This document shows, in pieces, positions 10,033 to 18,378 of a stretch of 35,045 nucleotides of DNA. The stretch lies in NCBI GenBank assembly GCA_905182725.1, contig CAJJCQ010000068.1, forward strand, positions 1 to 35,045. Direction: 5' to 3'. The position numbers were made by a program, and so were the translations under genes. The notes under the pieces were generated by a model. It was not told the DNA's origin, made no database searches, and was given only the letters and a program-made list of their open reading frames with translations. Source of the stretch: an uncultured Candidatus Poseidoniales archaeon. Lineage in GTDB: Archaea > Thermoplasmatota > Poseidoniia > Poseidoniales > Poseidoniaceae. How positions within the stretch are numbered: position 1 is the first letter of the stretch; each line of letters starts with the position of its first letter.

Positions 10033-10776
10033 GTGAATACTGTTCAACGCAGGCGCCTAGCGATTCTTCTCATGGTTGGTTCGACTTGCTTGTGGCTTAT
10101 TGCAGGATATATAACTTGGATTTGGAACGGTTGTAAAGCCTACATGCCATTTATTTCTGATTTTGATTTGTATGAACCTGGCGACACGATTTTTACAGTT
10201 GGCACCTTTGTTAGTGGATTTCTTGTATTTTGGATCATCATGGAGATTCACTCAATGAATATGAAACGTATCAGCGAGGGTGGCCACCATTCAATTTGGC
10301 ACGGTTTGAACCACCTCGCTGTGTTCCCAGGCTTAATTGGGGCTTTTTCATGTATCCGTATTGGTTCAGTTCCATGGGATGTCGACGGTCCAATGCATGG
10401 GCATTATGCCCTTGACATCTTCAAGAACGGCGTCTATTGGTGTTTGATTGTCTCAGCGATTACAATCCGAATTTGGTGGGGTCATGAACGTTTTCGAGTG
10501 GTACTTGGGCTACGTGTTTTCGCAGCAGCAGCAGCCTTTGTTGGTTTGGTCAAAATGTTATCAACCCAAGCCAAAGTTTGGGGTCCTGATTTTGATTGGG
10601 ATTCGTATAATACGACGACCTCGGATATGCTTACCTTTTGCACCAGTACGAACTACCCACTTCTCAATGTAGCTGCAGTCTGGGAATACGTACTTGTGTT
10701 TGGAATTCTAGGGACAATTTTATCATTTTTACCTGAAGTAATCTTTGATGATTTGTCGAATGATGAAGAGGAATAA
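10033..10776 (+). CDS. Multi-pass membrane protein, possibly Frag1/DRAM/Sfk1-like
   Basis: The product has 247 residues and about six hydrophobic segments, including LAILLMVGSTCLWLIAGYIT near the N terminus, FVSGFLVFWIIMEI, FPGLIGAFSCIRIG, YWCLIVSAITIRIW and a last helix near YVLVFGILGTILSFLP. The first loop, with FISDFDLYEPGDTIFTVGTF, and the HGHYALDIFKNGVYW segment recall the Frag1/DRAM/Sfk1 fold (ISD...P...IFT in loop 1). That resemblance is by eye and weak, so function is not assigned. A GTG start at 10033 with GGGGAG upstream is preferred; TTG 9991 is the longer alternative. It is the first of a rightward run with two further genes of unknown function. The C terminus is acidic (SNDEEE). 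Confidence 0.72.
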   Translation: MNTVQRRRLAILLMVGSTCLWLIAGYITWIWNGCKAYMPFISDFDLYEPGDTIFTVGTFVSGFLVFWIIMEIHSMNMKRISEGGHHSIWHGLNHLAVFPGLIGAFSCIRIGSVPWDVDGPMHGHYALDIFKNGVYWCLIVSAITIRIWWGHERFRVVLGLRVFAAAAAFVGLVKMLSTQAKVWGPDFDWDSYNTTTSDMLTFCTSTNYPLLNVAAVWEYVLVFGILGTILSFLPEVIFDDLSNDEEE

Positions 10777-10798
10777 AGTAAACACACATCTTTGGCGA

Positions 10799-10809
10799 GC
10801 ATTGATGTG
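10799..10809 (+). promoter_or_regulatory. GCATTGATGTG motif, copy B
   Basis: Same 11-mer as copy A, 22 bases before ATG 10832. CACATC at 10785-10790 can pair with GATGTG at 10804-10809, giving a 6-bp stem with a 13-base loop. Confidence 0.45.
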
Positions 10810-10831
10810 CTCTACATGCTTTGGCTAAGAC

Positions 10832-11170
10832 ATGAGTCGAAGGAAGCCAGAGGTTCCAAGTCTTGCTGATGCATTAGCCAAGGACTTTGCCGAACTCAAA
10901 AAAGGTGAAGAAAATCCTCTACCATCGGAGGAAATTCCAGGGTCCCCGGAAGTTCTCGAATTGGTCGAGATTGATCCCTCTCAAAAACCGCAATATGGCC
11001 GCCCTGCACAGCATAAAGGGCAAGAAAGTAGTTTTGTTTTCACCCCCGATACACCAACCGAATCAGTCAATGGTGATGCAGAACTCATAGAAGAGGTCGA
11101 ATCACCTGTGGTAGAAATTCTTGACAAACCGAGCACTGCGCTCGGTGATGATTTTGATGTTGAATGGTAA
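10832..11170 (+). CDS. Small acidic protein of unknown function
   Basis: I do not recognise this 112-residue protein. It has no hydrophobic segment, is rich in Glu, Pro and Ser, and is probably largely disordered (for example LPSEEIPGSPEVLELVEIDP). The N terminus, MSRRKPEVPSLADALAKDF, may form one amphipathic helix. It ends DDFDVEW. It sits between two membrane-protein genes and its last seven bases overlap the next gene, so translation of the two is probably coupled. A cytoplasmic partner of the flanking membrane proteins is a guess from context only. The start has no strong ribosome-binding site. Confidence 0.62.
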   Translation: MSRRKPEVPSLADALAKDFAELKKGEENPLPSEEIPGSPEVLELVEIDPSQKPQYGRPAQHKGQESSFVFTPDTPTESVNGDAELIEEVESPVVEILDKPSTALGDDFDVEW

Positions 11171-11766
11171 GCGCTGATACAGGTCCTTATCAGTGTAAAC
11201 CTTTACCCGAAGTTATGAAAGTCACACGAAACTTCGTTCGAATTTTTATTATGATCTTCGGAACTCTTGTACTTGTATCCTATCTTTACGGCCTTTCACA
11301 CGCTTCGGATCAGGCTGCCTTGTGGGGTGGAATACCTTGGTCACAGGCCCAGTTCATTGTACCTTTCATGTTCTTGGCTGCCTTTGGATTCTTGATGTAT
11401 TGGTGGACTATTCTCTATCAGAATGATGCATCAGTAATGGAATCTCTTCGCTGGCCTTGGGGAGAATCAGATGGTGGTGGAGGCGCTCGCCTCCTGTTGG
11501 CCTTCGCCTTACTTGTCATACCTTCAGCACTGTGGCTTGAGGCGACTATTTTCCACCTTGATCACGAATACAGCTGGACTCCTCTGCTTGTTGTAGGGGT
11601 GTTGGCGCTTGCCTGTGTTGGAAATATTCTCATGGGGCTACTTGCTTATTCATCCTATGTCGATGAATCACCTGGTGGTGGGAAAATGCTTCTTGGATCA
11701 ATTCTCCTTGGAATCCAATGCATCATATTTGACGGAATTTATTGGAATCTTAAATTCCCTTGGTGA
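11164..11766 (+). CDS. Five-helix membrane protein of unknown function
   Basis: The 200-residue product has five predicted transmembrane helices: around residues 20-44 (FVRIFIMIFGTLVLVSYLYG), 55-78, 103-125, 135-160 and 178-195. The long hydrophilic segment between helices 2 and 3 contains a glycine-rich ESDGGGGAR. No catalytic motif or known family is apparent. The ATG lies inside the 3' end of the previous gene, overlapping by seven bases, which points to translational coupling. With the gene at 10033 it brackets the small acidic protein, and the three probably form one transcript that may read into thrS. Confidence 0.7.
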   Translation: MVSADTGPYQCKPLPEVMKVTRNFVRIFIMIFGTLVLVSYLYGLSHASDQAALWGGIPWSQAQFIVPFMFLAAFGFLMYWWTILYQNDASVMESLRWPWGESDGGGGARLLLAFALLVIPSALWLEATIFHLDHEYSWTPLLVVGVLALACVGNILMGLLAYSSYVDESPGGGKMLLGSILLGIQCIIFDGIYWNLKFPW

Positions 11767-11827
11767 CGAAGTAATAATTGTACTTGTATGGCTATTTTCT
11801 TGCCATATCGAGGGAGGGTTTGATGAA

Positions 11828-11851
11828 GGGTTGACAACCCCGTAGGGGTTG
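11828..11851 (+). promoter_or_regulatory. Two mutually exclusive hairpins before the thrS ribosome-binding site
   Basis: CAACCCC at 11835-11841 can pair with GGGGTTG at 11845-11851 (7 bp, 3-base loop). Its part AACCC (11836-11840) can instead pair with GGGTT at 11828-11832 (5 bp, 3-base loop). Only one stem can form at a time. The downstream stem ends at the base just before AAGGAGAG (11852-11859), the thrS Shine-Dalgarno. Control of ThrRS translation by switching pairing is inferred. Confidence 0.5.
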
Positions 11852-11865
11852 AAGGAGAGAGCAAA

Positions 11866-13893
11866 ATGGCACTCATCAACGTTACCCTACCTGATGGAAA
11901 TGTGAATGAATATGCCACAGGCATCACCTGTGCAGAAGTCATTACCGATGCATTAGGCCGTAAACATGGGTGCTTAGCAGCCCGAATCGACGGTGTAGAA
12001 TGTGATTTGTCCCGAGTGCTTGACGCAGATTGTTCGATTGTAGGGATTCTTTCAGACTCAGATGAAGGATTACACGTCCTTCGCCACAGTGCAGCACATT
12101 TGCTTGCTCAAGCCGTCATGTCTCTCTATCCCAATGCAAAACCAACGATAGGTCCAGCGGTTGACCGAGGTTTTTACTATGATTTTGCGATGGAACAAAT
12201 TGTCGAATCTGATCTCAAAGCAATTCAAAAGAAGATGCAAGAGTTAGCTCGGAAAAACTTCACGGTTGAACGAGTTGAATTAACCGATGAAGAATTACAA
12301 GACCATTTTGCTGATAACCCCTACAAACTTGAAATTATCAACGATAAAATCGAAGACGGTAGCGGCTCAACGATTTACAAACAGGATGATTGGTATGATT
12401 TATGTCTTGGACCTCACGTTCCAAACACCTCTCGATTGATGAATGTTAAACTCACTAGCATCTCTTCAGCGTATTGGAGAGGCGACCAAGATCGTGAACA
12501 ACTCGTTCGAATTTACGGCATTGTAGAAGCGAGTAAAGAAGCCCTTCGTGCCACACTCGATCGTCTTGAGCAAGCCAAAAAGCGAGACCACCGAAAGCTC
12601 GGAAAAGATTTACAGTTATTCCATATCGATGAAGAAGTCGGCCAAGGATTGATTCTTTGGACACCTCGGGGCTCAATTATCCGTCAAGAATTACAAGATT
12701 TCATTTCGTTCCATTTACGGCGTCAAGGCTATTCGCAAGTCTTCACCCCTCATGTTGGAAAACTCGATTTGTACCGTACTTCAGGTCATTTCCCTTATTA
12801 TCAAGATTCTCAATACCCGCCACTTGTCGAACGTGAGTTGATGAACAAACTCGCTGATGAAGGTTGCACCTGTGGAGAACTCTCGAATTTGATGAAGAGT
12901 GGAGATATTGACGGTTACATGCTCAAGCCAATGAATTGCCCACATCACATCAAACTCTATGCATCACAAATGCGTTCTTATCGTGACTTACCTCTTCGTT
13001 TGGCAGAGTTTGGTACTGTATACCGGTGGGAGCAATCTGGCGAGATTTCTGGAATGACTCGCGTTCGAGGCTTTACACAAGATGACGCTCACTTATTTGT
13101 GACTGAAGAACAAATCGCTGAAGAAGTCCTCGGGTGTATTGAACTGGTACAAATTATATTCGAAAAACTCGGAATGGATGATTATCGAGTACGGGTTGGC
13201 CTACGTGATTTAGATTCCGACAAATATGTTGGAGAACCTGAACGCTGGGATAAAGCTGAGGACGCATGCCGTGCAGCAGCCGAGTCACTCGGAGTCAATT
13301 GGTCGGAAGAGCAAGGAGAGGCAGCATTTTACGGTCCAAAGATTGATTTTGTTGTGAAAGATGTGATCGGACGTGAATGGCAACTTGGTACAGTTCAAGT
13401 TGATTACAACTTGCCAGAACGCTTTGAATTGGAATACAAAGGAAGCGATGGTGAGATTCACAGGCCAGTTATGATTCACAGAGCGCCGTTTGGTTCAATG
13501 GAACGGTTCTGTGGAGTGCTGATCGAACATTTTGCTGGTAAATTCCCGACATGGTTAACACCAACTCACTGCCATATCATTACGATATCCGAAAAACATA
13601 CAGCCTATGCCGACGAAGTCGCACAGTTACTTCGTGACAATGAAATCCGTGTGGAAATCGATAATGGCGATGATACGATTGGAAAGAAAATCCGAACTCA
13701 TCGCAAGATGCAACCAGCCTACATGGTTATTCTTGGCGATGGAGAGATTGAAACTCGAACAGTGAGTTTACGTGCCCGAAACGGTGATCAAGTGAGTGGA
13801 ATTCCACTTGAAACATTTTTGAAGGATTTGAGAACTGAAATAGACGAAAAAACAGTTCAACCGTCTTTAGCGGTTTCACCAAACGAGGATTGA
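11866..13893 (+). CDS. thrS: Threonyl-tRNA synthetase, bacterial architecture
   Basis: ThrRS charges tRNA-Thr with threonine. The 675-residue protein has an N-terminal TGS domain (residues 1-62, INVTLPDGNVNEY). A second editing domain carries HSAAH (His74, His78) and a CLGPH motif (Cys180, His184), the zinc-like hydrolytic site that removes mischarged serine. The class II catalytic core follows: MNCPHH, motif 2 (YRWEQSGEISGMTRVRGFTQDDAH), and motif 3 with IHRAPFGSMERF. An anticodon-binding domain is at the C terminus. This TGS plus HxxxH editing layout is the bacterial/eukaryotic type; many euryarchaea instead use a D-aminoacyl-deacylase-like editing domain. The start is supported by AAGGAGAG six bases upstream. 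It is followed 9 bases later by a membrane-protein gene. Confidence 0.97.
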   Translation: MALINVTLPDGNVNEYATGITCAEVITDALGRKHGCLAARIDGVECDLSRVLDADCSIVGILSDSDEGLHVLRHSAAHLLAQAVMSLYPNAKPTIGPAVDRGFYYDFAMEQIVESDLKAIQKKMQELARKNFTVERVELTDEELQDHFADNPYKLEIINDKIEDGSGSTIYKQDDWYDLCLGPHVPNTSRLMNVKLTSISSAYWRGDQDREQLVRIYGIVEASKEALRATLDRLEQAKKRDHRKLGKDLQLFHIDEEVGQGLILWTPRGSIIRQELQDFISFHLRRQGYSQVFTPHVGKLDLYRTSGHFPYYQDSQYPPLVERELMNKLADEGCTCGELSNLMKSGDIDGYMLKPMNCPHHIKLYASQMRSYRDLPLRLAEFGTVYRWEQSGEISGMTRVRGFTQDDAHLFVTEEQIAEEVLGCIELVQIIFEKLGMDDYRVRVGLRDLDSDKYVGEPERWDKAEDACRAAAESLGVNWSEEQGEAAFYGPKIDFVVKDVIGREWQLGTVQVDYNLPERFELEYKGSDGEIHRPVMIHRAPFGSMERFCGVLIEHFAGKFPTWLTPTHCHIITISEKHTAYADEVAQLLRDNEIRVEIDNGDDTIGKKIRTHRKMQPAYMVILGDGEIETRTVSLRARNGDQVSGIPLETFLKDLRTEIDEKTVQPSLAVSPNED

Positions 13894-13902
13894 GGGATTT
13901 CG

Positions 13903-16455
13903 ATGACAGGGCCACCTATTATTAGCGGATTCACCTTTGCTGCTTTGGTGCCTTATGTTTTGGCTGCTGCAACCGCTTGGTTATTTTGGACCCGCGTCGT
14001 TCCTCATCAATTACGTGGTTTACAAGTCGCTTTTGAAACAGGCGAGAAGCGATATGAAGTTCACGAAGTAACCTCTTCTACTCAAGATGCTCGTGATTTA
14101 CTCCGATCAAGAGGAATGCAACCCGGTGTTGCAACCTATATCTTCGCTTTAGTTGGGGCTCTGCTGCTGTTTTTTGAATATGTGATGATTCGGTTAGGAC
14201 TTTCAGATGGTTATCATACACCTTCATTGAGCGTGGCATTGATTTTCATTGCTCTTCCTGCTTTAATCTCAATGGGAACTTCGCTCGGAGCCCAGGTGAT
14301 TAAGCCGATTGGTCAAAGCCGAACATCTTTGCAAAATTTGAATTTTTGGCGAAGTTTAAAATACGTACTACTGGTCTTAATGTGGATTAGTTTAGTCTTT
14401 GGACTTTATCTCTTTTTAGAGAGTCAAGGCGTTCCTCTTTCACGGCGATTTAGTATTTGCACATTTGTGTTCATGTCTCCATCGATTCTTGCCTACGGCC
14501 GTATTCTTGGTTCATCATGGCAAGCTCTTCGACAGTCTTCCCGAAAAATTGCTCGAGGAGAGCCTTCTCCGTTTCACAACCATATTCCAAATGCAAGACA
14601 ACAGGCCGTAGCCCAACTCGTTAATCTCAACTTGATTGTAATGCCATATATTGCTTTGAATACGCTTGTTTCGCTCCTCGTTTTGTTATATGATCCAAAC
14701 CTACTGGCGCATTCGAACCGAGTACTCCAATTACCTGAATACACACTTCAAACAACATTTATGGAAGAAGGCGGAATTCTTGGTTTTGGACTCATTGAAT
14801 TATTCTCATTCATTCCAGTGGCAGGAATACGAGAACCTCTTGTTGAATTTGTATTACTGTTTTTGTTACTGAACGTCGCCCTTATTGGTTTCCTCTTCGT
14901 CTATGAAGTTGCTCGAATTCTCTTCCTCGATGTTCAAGATGTATCTGGCAAAGGTGGAATCAAATTAGCAGACAGTCGTCTTTTGAGGGCTGAACCAAGT
15001 CAACAGGCTAAAGTTCTCAATTTCTGTTTTACCGGATTTGCTGGCCAATCGATGCTTTTGTTGGCATTAGGTATGATCACTTTTTGGGATTCGACCGCAC
15101 TCCCTCAAGGCGCTAATTGTGGTGAATGGGAGGACAAAGTCTGTGGAGTTTTAGAAAAAAATGCTCTTGAAGAACTCACATGGATGCTCGCTTCAGGTGG
15201 TCAAATTGCTTTTCTCACCATCTGGCTCAAGTCACGCCGCATCGGGTTGGAATTAGAAGACATTACTTTCGATACTACAGTTGGAGGAGACCGTGCTCGT
15301 CTTTCAGAAATGCAAGATGTCATCTACCTCAAACAAAAACCCTTCACCGATTTGATTGCAAACGACCAATGGTCAAAAGCCCTCGATCGTCTCGACAAGA
15401 TTTATGAAGGTCATGGGAAGCAATTAGAGGGACTTACTTTAGCACGTAAAACCGACGCAATGATGGAATTGTATGCTGGTTTAGGGCGTTGGAACGAGGC
15501 TGAGCATGAAGCAGTCTCTCTCCTTGCTTTACGAGGTGGTCGTGAAGCACAAGTCGCTCGTTTGGTGCTCTCTGCATCCAGTTTATCTCAACGAGATTAT
15601 GCAGAAGCAAAGCCTCGTCTAGGATTGTTAATTTCTGATGATATTGAAACAGCTCGATTACAATGGGCAGCATCATTGTTCAATCCTAAACAACGAGTAT
15701 TAGAGCCTGAATTCAAAGCCCTCATTTCGATTGACTCGGTAATGAAACGTAACATTGACCTTGTTCAACGTTACAAAAAGGGTATTGCTCAAAGTGAATT
15801 GAAATACCTTGATACACCTCCAGGGCGAATCTTCTTGCTGAGTGATATTGCTCGAATGCGTTTAGGTGGTACACCTGACAAAGCATTGAACTTGCTTGAA
15901 CGGTTCATTAAGAACTTTGAAATAACAAATTGGACGCATGGAGAAGTTGTTCGGGCCCTACTCCATATCGATGCAGGGAGAATCAATACGGGCGTGACAC
16001 TGGCTGAAAAACTTGCAGCATCAAACCCCCGCCATCCTCACGTTCGAAATCTCATTGGAGCCCTTTCCCGTGCAGGTCATACCGAGATGCTTCCATCAGA
16101 AACAACGCCGATAGAATGGCTTAATGATTCAGGTCTTGATTGGTTTGATGGATGGACGATGAAACACGTCGTTGCCCCACCACCTAGCTTTGCTAGAAAA
16201 CCGTTAATTCAACATGCATGGAATTCTAATGGGTGGACTGCATTCAATGGGTCTGGTAGTCTCGCTGAAGCAATTAAGAAAAAGTCGAACGGTTGGAAAG
16301 TAGTTCAGCAAGTCTGGCCAGATGAATTACCAATGTGCATTCACACACACTTAACGGGAATCGTCGTTACCATTTCAGGAATGCCCGTTGACCTTGGATT
16401 CCCTGGTACACTTGACCTCAAATCCATTGAAAAGAAAGGCTTGCTCGATATTTGA
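13903..16455 (+). CDS. Large polytopic membrane protein with C-terminal helical-repeat domain
   Basis: This 850-residue protein is not recognised. Residues 1-445 contain about nine hydrophobic segments (for example FAALVPYVLAAATAWLFW near the start, YIFALVGALLLFFEYVMI, YVLLVLMWISLVFGLYLFL, LVEFVLLFLLLNVALIGFLF). Residues about 450-740 are soluble and made of helix pairs with TPR-like character (WSKALDRLDKIYEGHG; GRWNEAEHEAVSLLALRGG; TPDKALNLLERFIKNF). The last 100 residues look like a separate globular domain rich in Trp. A scaffold or sensor that displays a repeat domain on the cytoplasmic face is the natural guess. GAGGGA precedes the ATG, and the gene begins 9 bases after thrS. It converges with another membrane/helical gene, leaving only two bases between stops. 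Confidence 0.8.
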   Translation: MTGPPIISGFTFAALVPYVLAAATAWLFWTRVVPHQLRGLQVAFETGEKRYEVHEVTSSTQDARDLLRSRGMQPGVATYIFALVGALLLFFEYVMIRLGLSDGYHTPSLSVALIFIALPALISMGTSLGAQVIKPIGQSRTSLQNLNFWRSLKYVLLVLMWISLVFGLYLFLESQGVPLSRRFSICTFVFMSPSILAYGRILGSSWQALRQSSRKIARGEPSPFHNHIPNARQQAVAQLVNLNLIVMPYIALNTLVSLLVLLYDPNLLAHSNRVLQLPEYTLQTTFMEEGGILGFGLIELFSFIPVAGIREPLVEFVLLFLLLNVALIGFLFVYEVARILFLDVQDVSGKGGIKLADSRLLRAEPSQQAKVLNFCFTGFAGQSMLLLALGMITFWDSTALPQGANCGEWEDKVCGVLEKNALEELTWMLASGGQIAFLTIWLKSRRIGLELEDITFDTTVGGDRARLSEMQDVIYLKQKPFTDLIANDQWSKALDRLDKIYEGHGKQLEGLTLARKTDAMMELYAGLGRWNEAEHEAVSLLALRGGREAQVARLVLSASSLSQRDYAEAKPRLGLLISDDIETARLQWAASLFNPKQRVLEPEFKALISIDSVMKRNIDLVQRYKKGIAQSELKYLDTPPGRIFLLSDIARMRLGGTPDKALNLLERFIKNFEITNWTHGEVVRALLHIDAGRINTGVTLAEKLAASNPRHPHVRNLIGALSRAGHTEMLPSETTPIEWLNDSGLDWFDGWTMKHVVAPPPSFARKPLIQHAWNSNGWTAFNGSGSLAEAIKKKSNGWKVVQQVWPDELPMCIHTHLTGIVVTISGMPVDLGFPGTLDLKSIEKKGLLDI

Positions 16456-16457
16456 AG

Positions 16458-18242
16458 TTATATTTTTCTTCGAAGACGTTCCATTGAAGTATCAGCTTCA
16501 GATAAGTGGTTGAGACAATCTTCAACACGCCCACCTGACAAAGATTCGCCAGCAAGAGCGATGGCTTGTTCGCATGCACGACGGTTTTCATCTTCAATAG
16601 AAATACCATTTGCGTCGCATTGATTGCGAAGGATTTTCCATTCTTCTGTTACAAAATCATACAGTTCAAGTGCTTCATCACTTGCTTGGCCTTCGTTATC
16701 AAGATCGGTAGTCATGGTATCTAACAAGGCATTTGCAGATGTCCATTGTTTGAGTTCTGCAGCATCTTCAATCGAAGCGAGGCGGTTATCCCAATCTTTT
16801 TTGTCATCTCTCTCCTTGTATTGGGCAACTAATTTTTTACGCTGTTTGAGGGCTCGACGAACATTATCCATGGCTTCTCGTTCTGCTTCGATTGAACGTA
16901 CGACACCATCGGCTAATCCAATGGCTTGACTTGGACTACCTGCTTCAATGGCTTGTCCAGCACGATCTAATCGTTGCACCATCTCGGTTGTATCAAGGCC
17001 GTCGGTTTGTTGTAACTGGTGTTGCGCTTCTTTAACGGCATCAATAGCTCGTTCTTGTGCATCCCCATCTGCCAATAATTGAGGAGGAATCACGCATGCA
17101 AACTCATAGGCTTCTTGTGGCTCTTCGCTTGCCAACTTCTTCTTAGCATCAGTAAGTAATTCTTTCAAATGCTGAACACTTTCAGCATCATTGCCACCGA
17201 GTAATCGGCTGGCCTCAGTAATGGCTTGTTCTGCCATTGACCACCATTCAATAATTTCAAGTGCCAATTTCTTCGCTTGGCGAAACAATATTTCTCCTTC
17301 TCGCAATGAACCAAGTTTTACTTCCCGTACGCCTATTTCAAAAGATTTCCGAGGACGTTTTGCTGAAGGTGCAATCGATTCTGCCTTTTCTATCGCTTGG
17401 ATAGCATCTGCTTGGATAATTTCAACGTCTCCAGTGAGTGAAAGTGTACGCTCAATGTCATCTTGTGCTTCATCCAGAAGTTTCATGCCATATTCTGGAT
17501 TGATGTGCCCTTCTTCTTTTGCCGTCATTACTAAACTCGAAGCCTGATCGACCGCTGCACCTTGTGCTTTCAATTCTAATAAATGCGTTTCAACTCCGTC
17601 GAGTCGTCGAGCGAATGCTTTCCGTTCGACACGCTGGTCATCTCCAACGAACCAAATATATCCAGTTGCGATGCTGGCAGCACCAAGTGAACTGAGCGAA
17701 GCAAGCCATTCATAGGAATTTGTTTCAGGGACATCGCCAATAAAGAGTGAAAAGGCAGCTACGGCGCCAAGTCCAGTCATAATTGCTCGCCACCTCATGA
17801 CATCAAGTCCACCACGTAAGATTGAACTTGAGGTTTGAAAGCAAGCATAGGCGACCAGAATGATGAACCCTGATCCGAGAAGAGAAGCATACTCCTCAGG
17901 ATTGAGGTGCTTCGAAGCGAGAATCAAGAATACAGGCCAAGCAATTGAAGCAAATGACCCAATTCTTGTTCTTGCTTTTGCATCATCGAGAACAGAATCT
18001 TGAAGAATTAGCCCATAAGCGATAATGAGGAGAGGATAACCAAGGCCTTCAAATAATCCAGAATCACCTTTTACGGCTGATTGAAGGCTCGGCCACATCA
18101 GCCAAACCGCACCAGTGAGTACGAGTAATGCCGAACTACTGGTCAGGCGATCAAGTCGTTGCTGTCTTGATTTCCTTGCAGCAGTAATTGCCGCATCAAC
18201 ATCTGCCCAAGCATCGAGAGCCATAGTACATCTTGATGACAT
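16458..18242 (-). CDS. Membrane protein with long helical cytoplasmic tail, unknown
   Basis: The 594-residue product has about six hydrophobic segments between residues 36 and 200 (for example ALLVLTGAVWLMW, LGYPLLIIAYGLILQ, GSGFIILVAYACF, IMTGLGAVAAFSLFI). They are followed by nearly 400 residues of charged helices (LDEAQDDIERTLSL, AIDAVKEAQHQLQQTDG, LDRAGQAIEAGSPSQAIGLAD) ending SMERLRRKI. The helices come in short pairs resembling TPR- or HEPN-like hairpins rather than one long coil. No enzyme motif is visible. Start choice is uncertain: ATG 18242 is taken, with ATG 18224 and a start near 18317 in the same frame. It has the same overall plan (membrane half plus helical half) as its convergent neighbour, which suggests they act together. 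It is divergent from pyrB. Confidence 0.75.
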   Translation of the reverse strand: MSSRCTMALDAWADVDAAITAARKSRQQRLDRLTSSSALLVLTGAVWLMWPSLQSAVKGDSGLFEGLGYPLLIIAYGLILQDSVLDDAKARTRIGSFASIAWPVFLILASKHLNPEEYASLLGSGFIILVAYACFQTSSSILRGGLDVMRWRAIMTGLGAVAAFSLFIGDVPETNSYEWLASLSSLGAASIATGYIWFVGDDQRVERKAFARRLDGVETHLLELKAQGAAVDQASSLVMTAKEEGHINPEYGMKLLDEAQDDIERTLSLTGDVEIIQADAIQAIEKAESIAPSAKRPRKSFEIGVREVKLGSLREGEILFRQAKKLALEIIEWWSMAEQAITEASRLLGGNDAESVQHLKELLTDAKKKLASEEPQEAYEFACVIPPQLLADGDAQERAIDAVKEAQHQLQQTDGLDTTEMVQRLDRAGQAIEAGSPSQAIGLADGVVRSIEAEREAMDNVRRALKQRKKLVAQYKERDDKKDWDNRLASIEDAAELKQWTSANALLDTMTTDLDNEGQASDEALELYDFVTEEWKILRNQCDANGISIEDENRRACEQAIALAGESLSGGRVEDCLNHLSEADTSMERLRRKI

Positions 18243-18378
18243 CTCGGTGATAACCACTCCGCTTTTTCGTTTGACCTCCCCTTTCCTGTCAGACCTCTTT
18301 TGAAACGACAGAATCAATCAATTTGACGGTAATGTTCATGGGTGTCTTCGACCGCCTCAAGATGAGGGAAGAGAGCAT

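Noticed and set aside
11788-11823. Short leader ORF (ATG to TGA, 11 codons) upstream of thrS
   Set aside because: It has no threonine codons and no ribosome-binding site, so there is no basis for a threonine attenuator peptide.
17499-17508. ATTGATGTGC, similar to the intergenic 11-mer
   Set aside because: It lies within a coding region and lacks the leading GC, so it is not counted among the motif copies.
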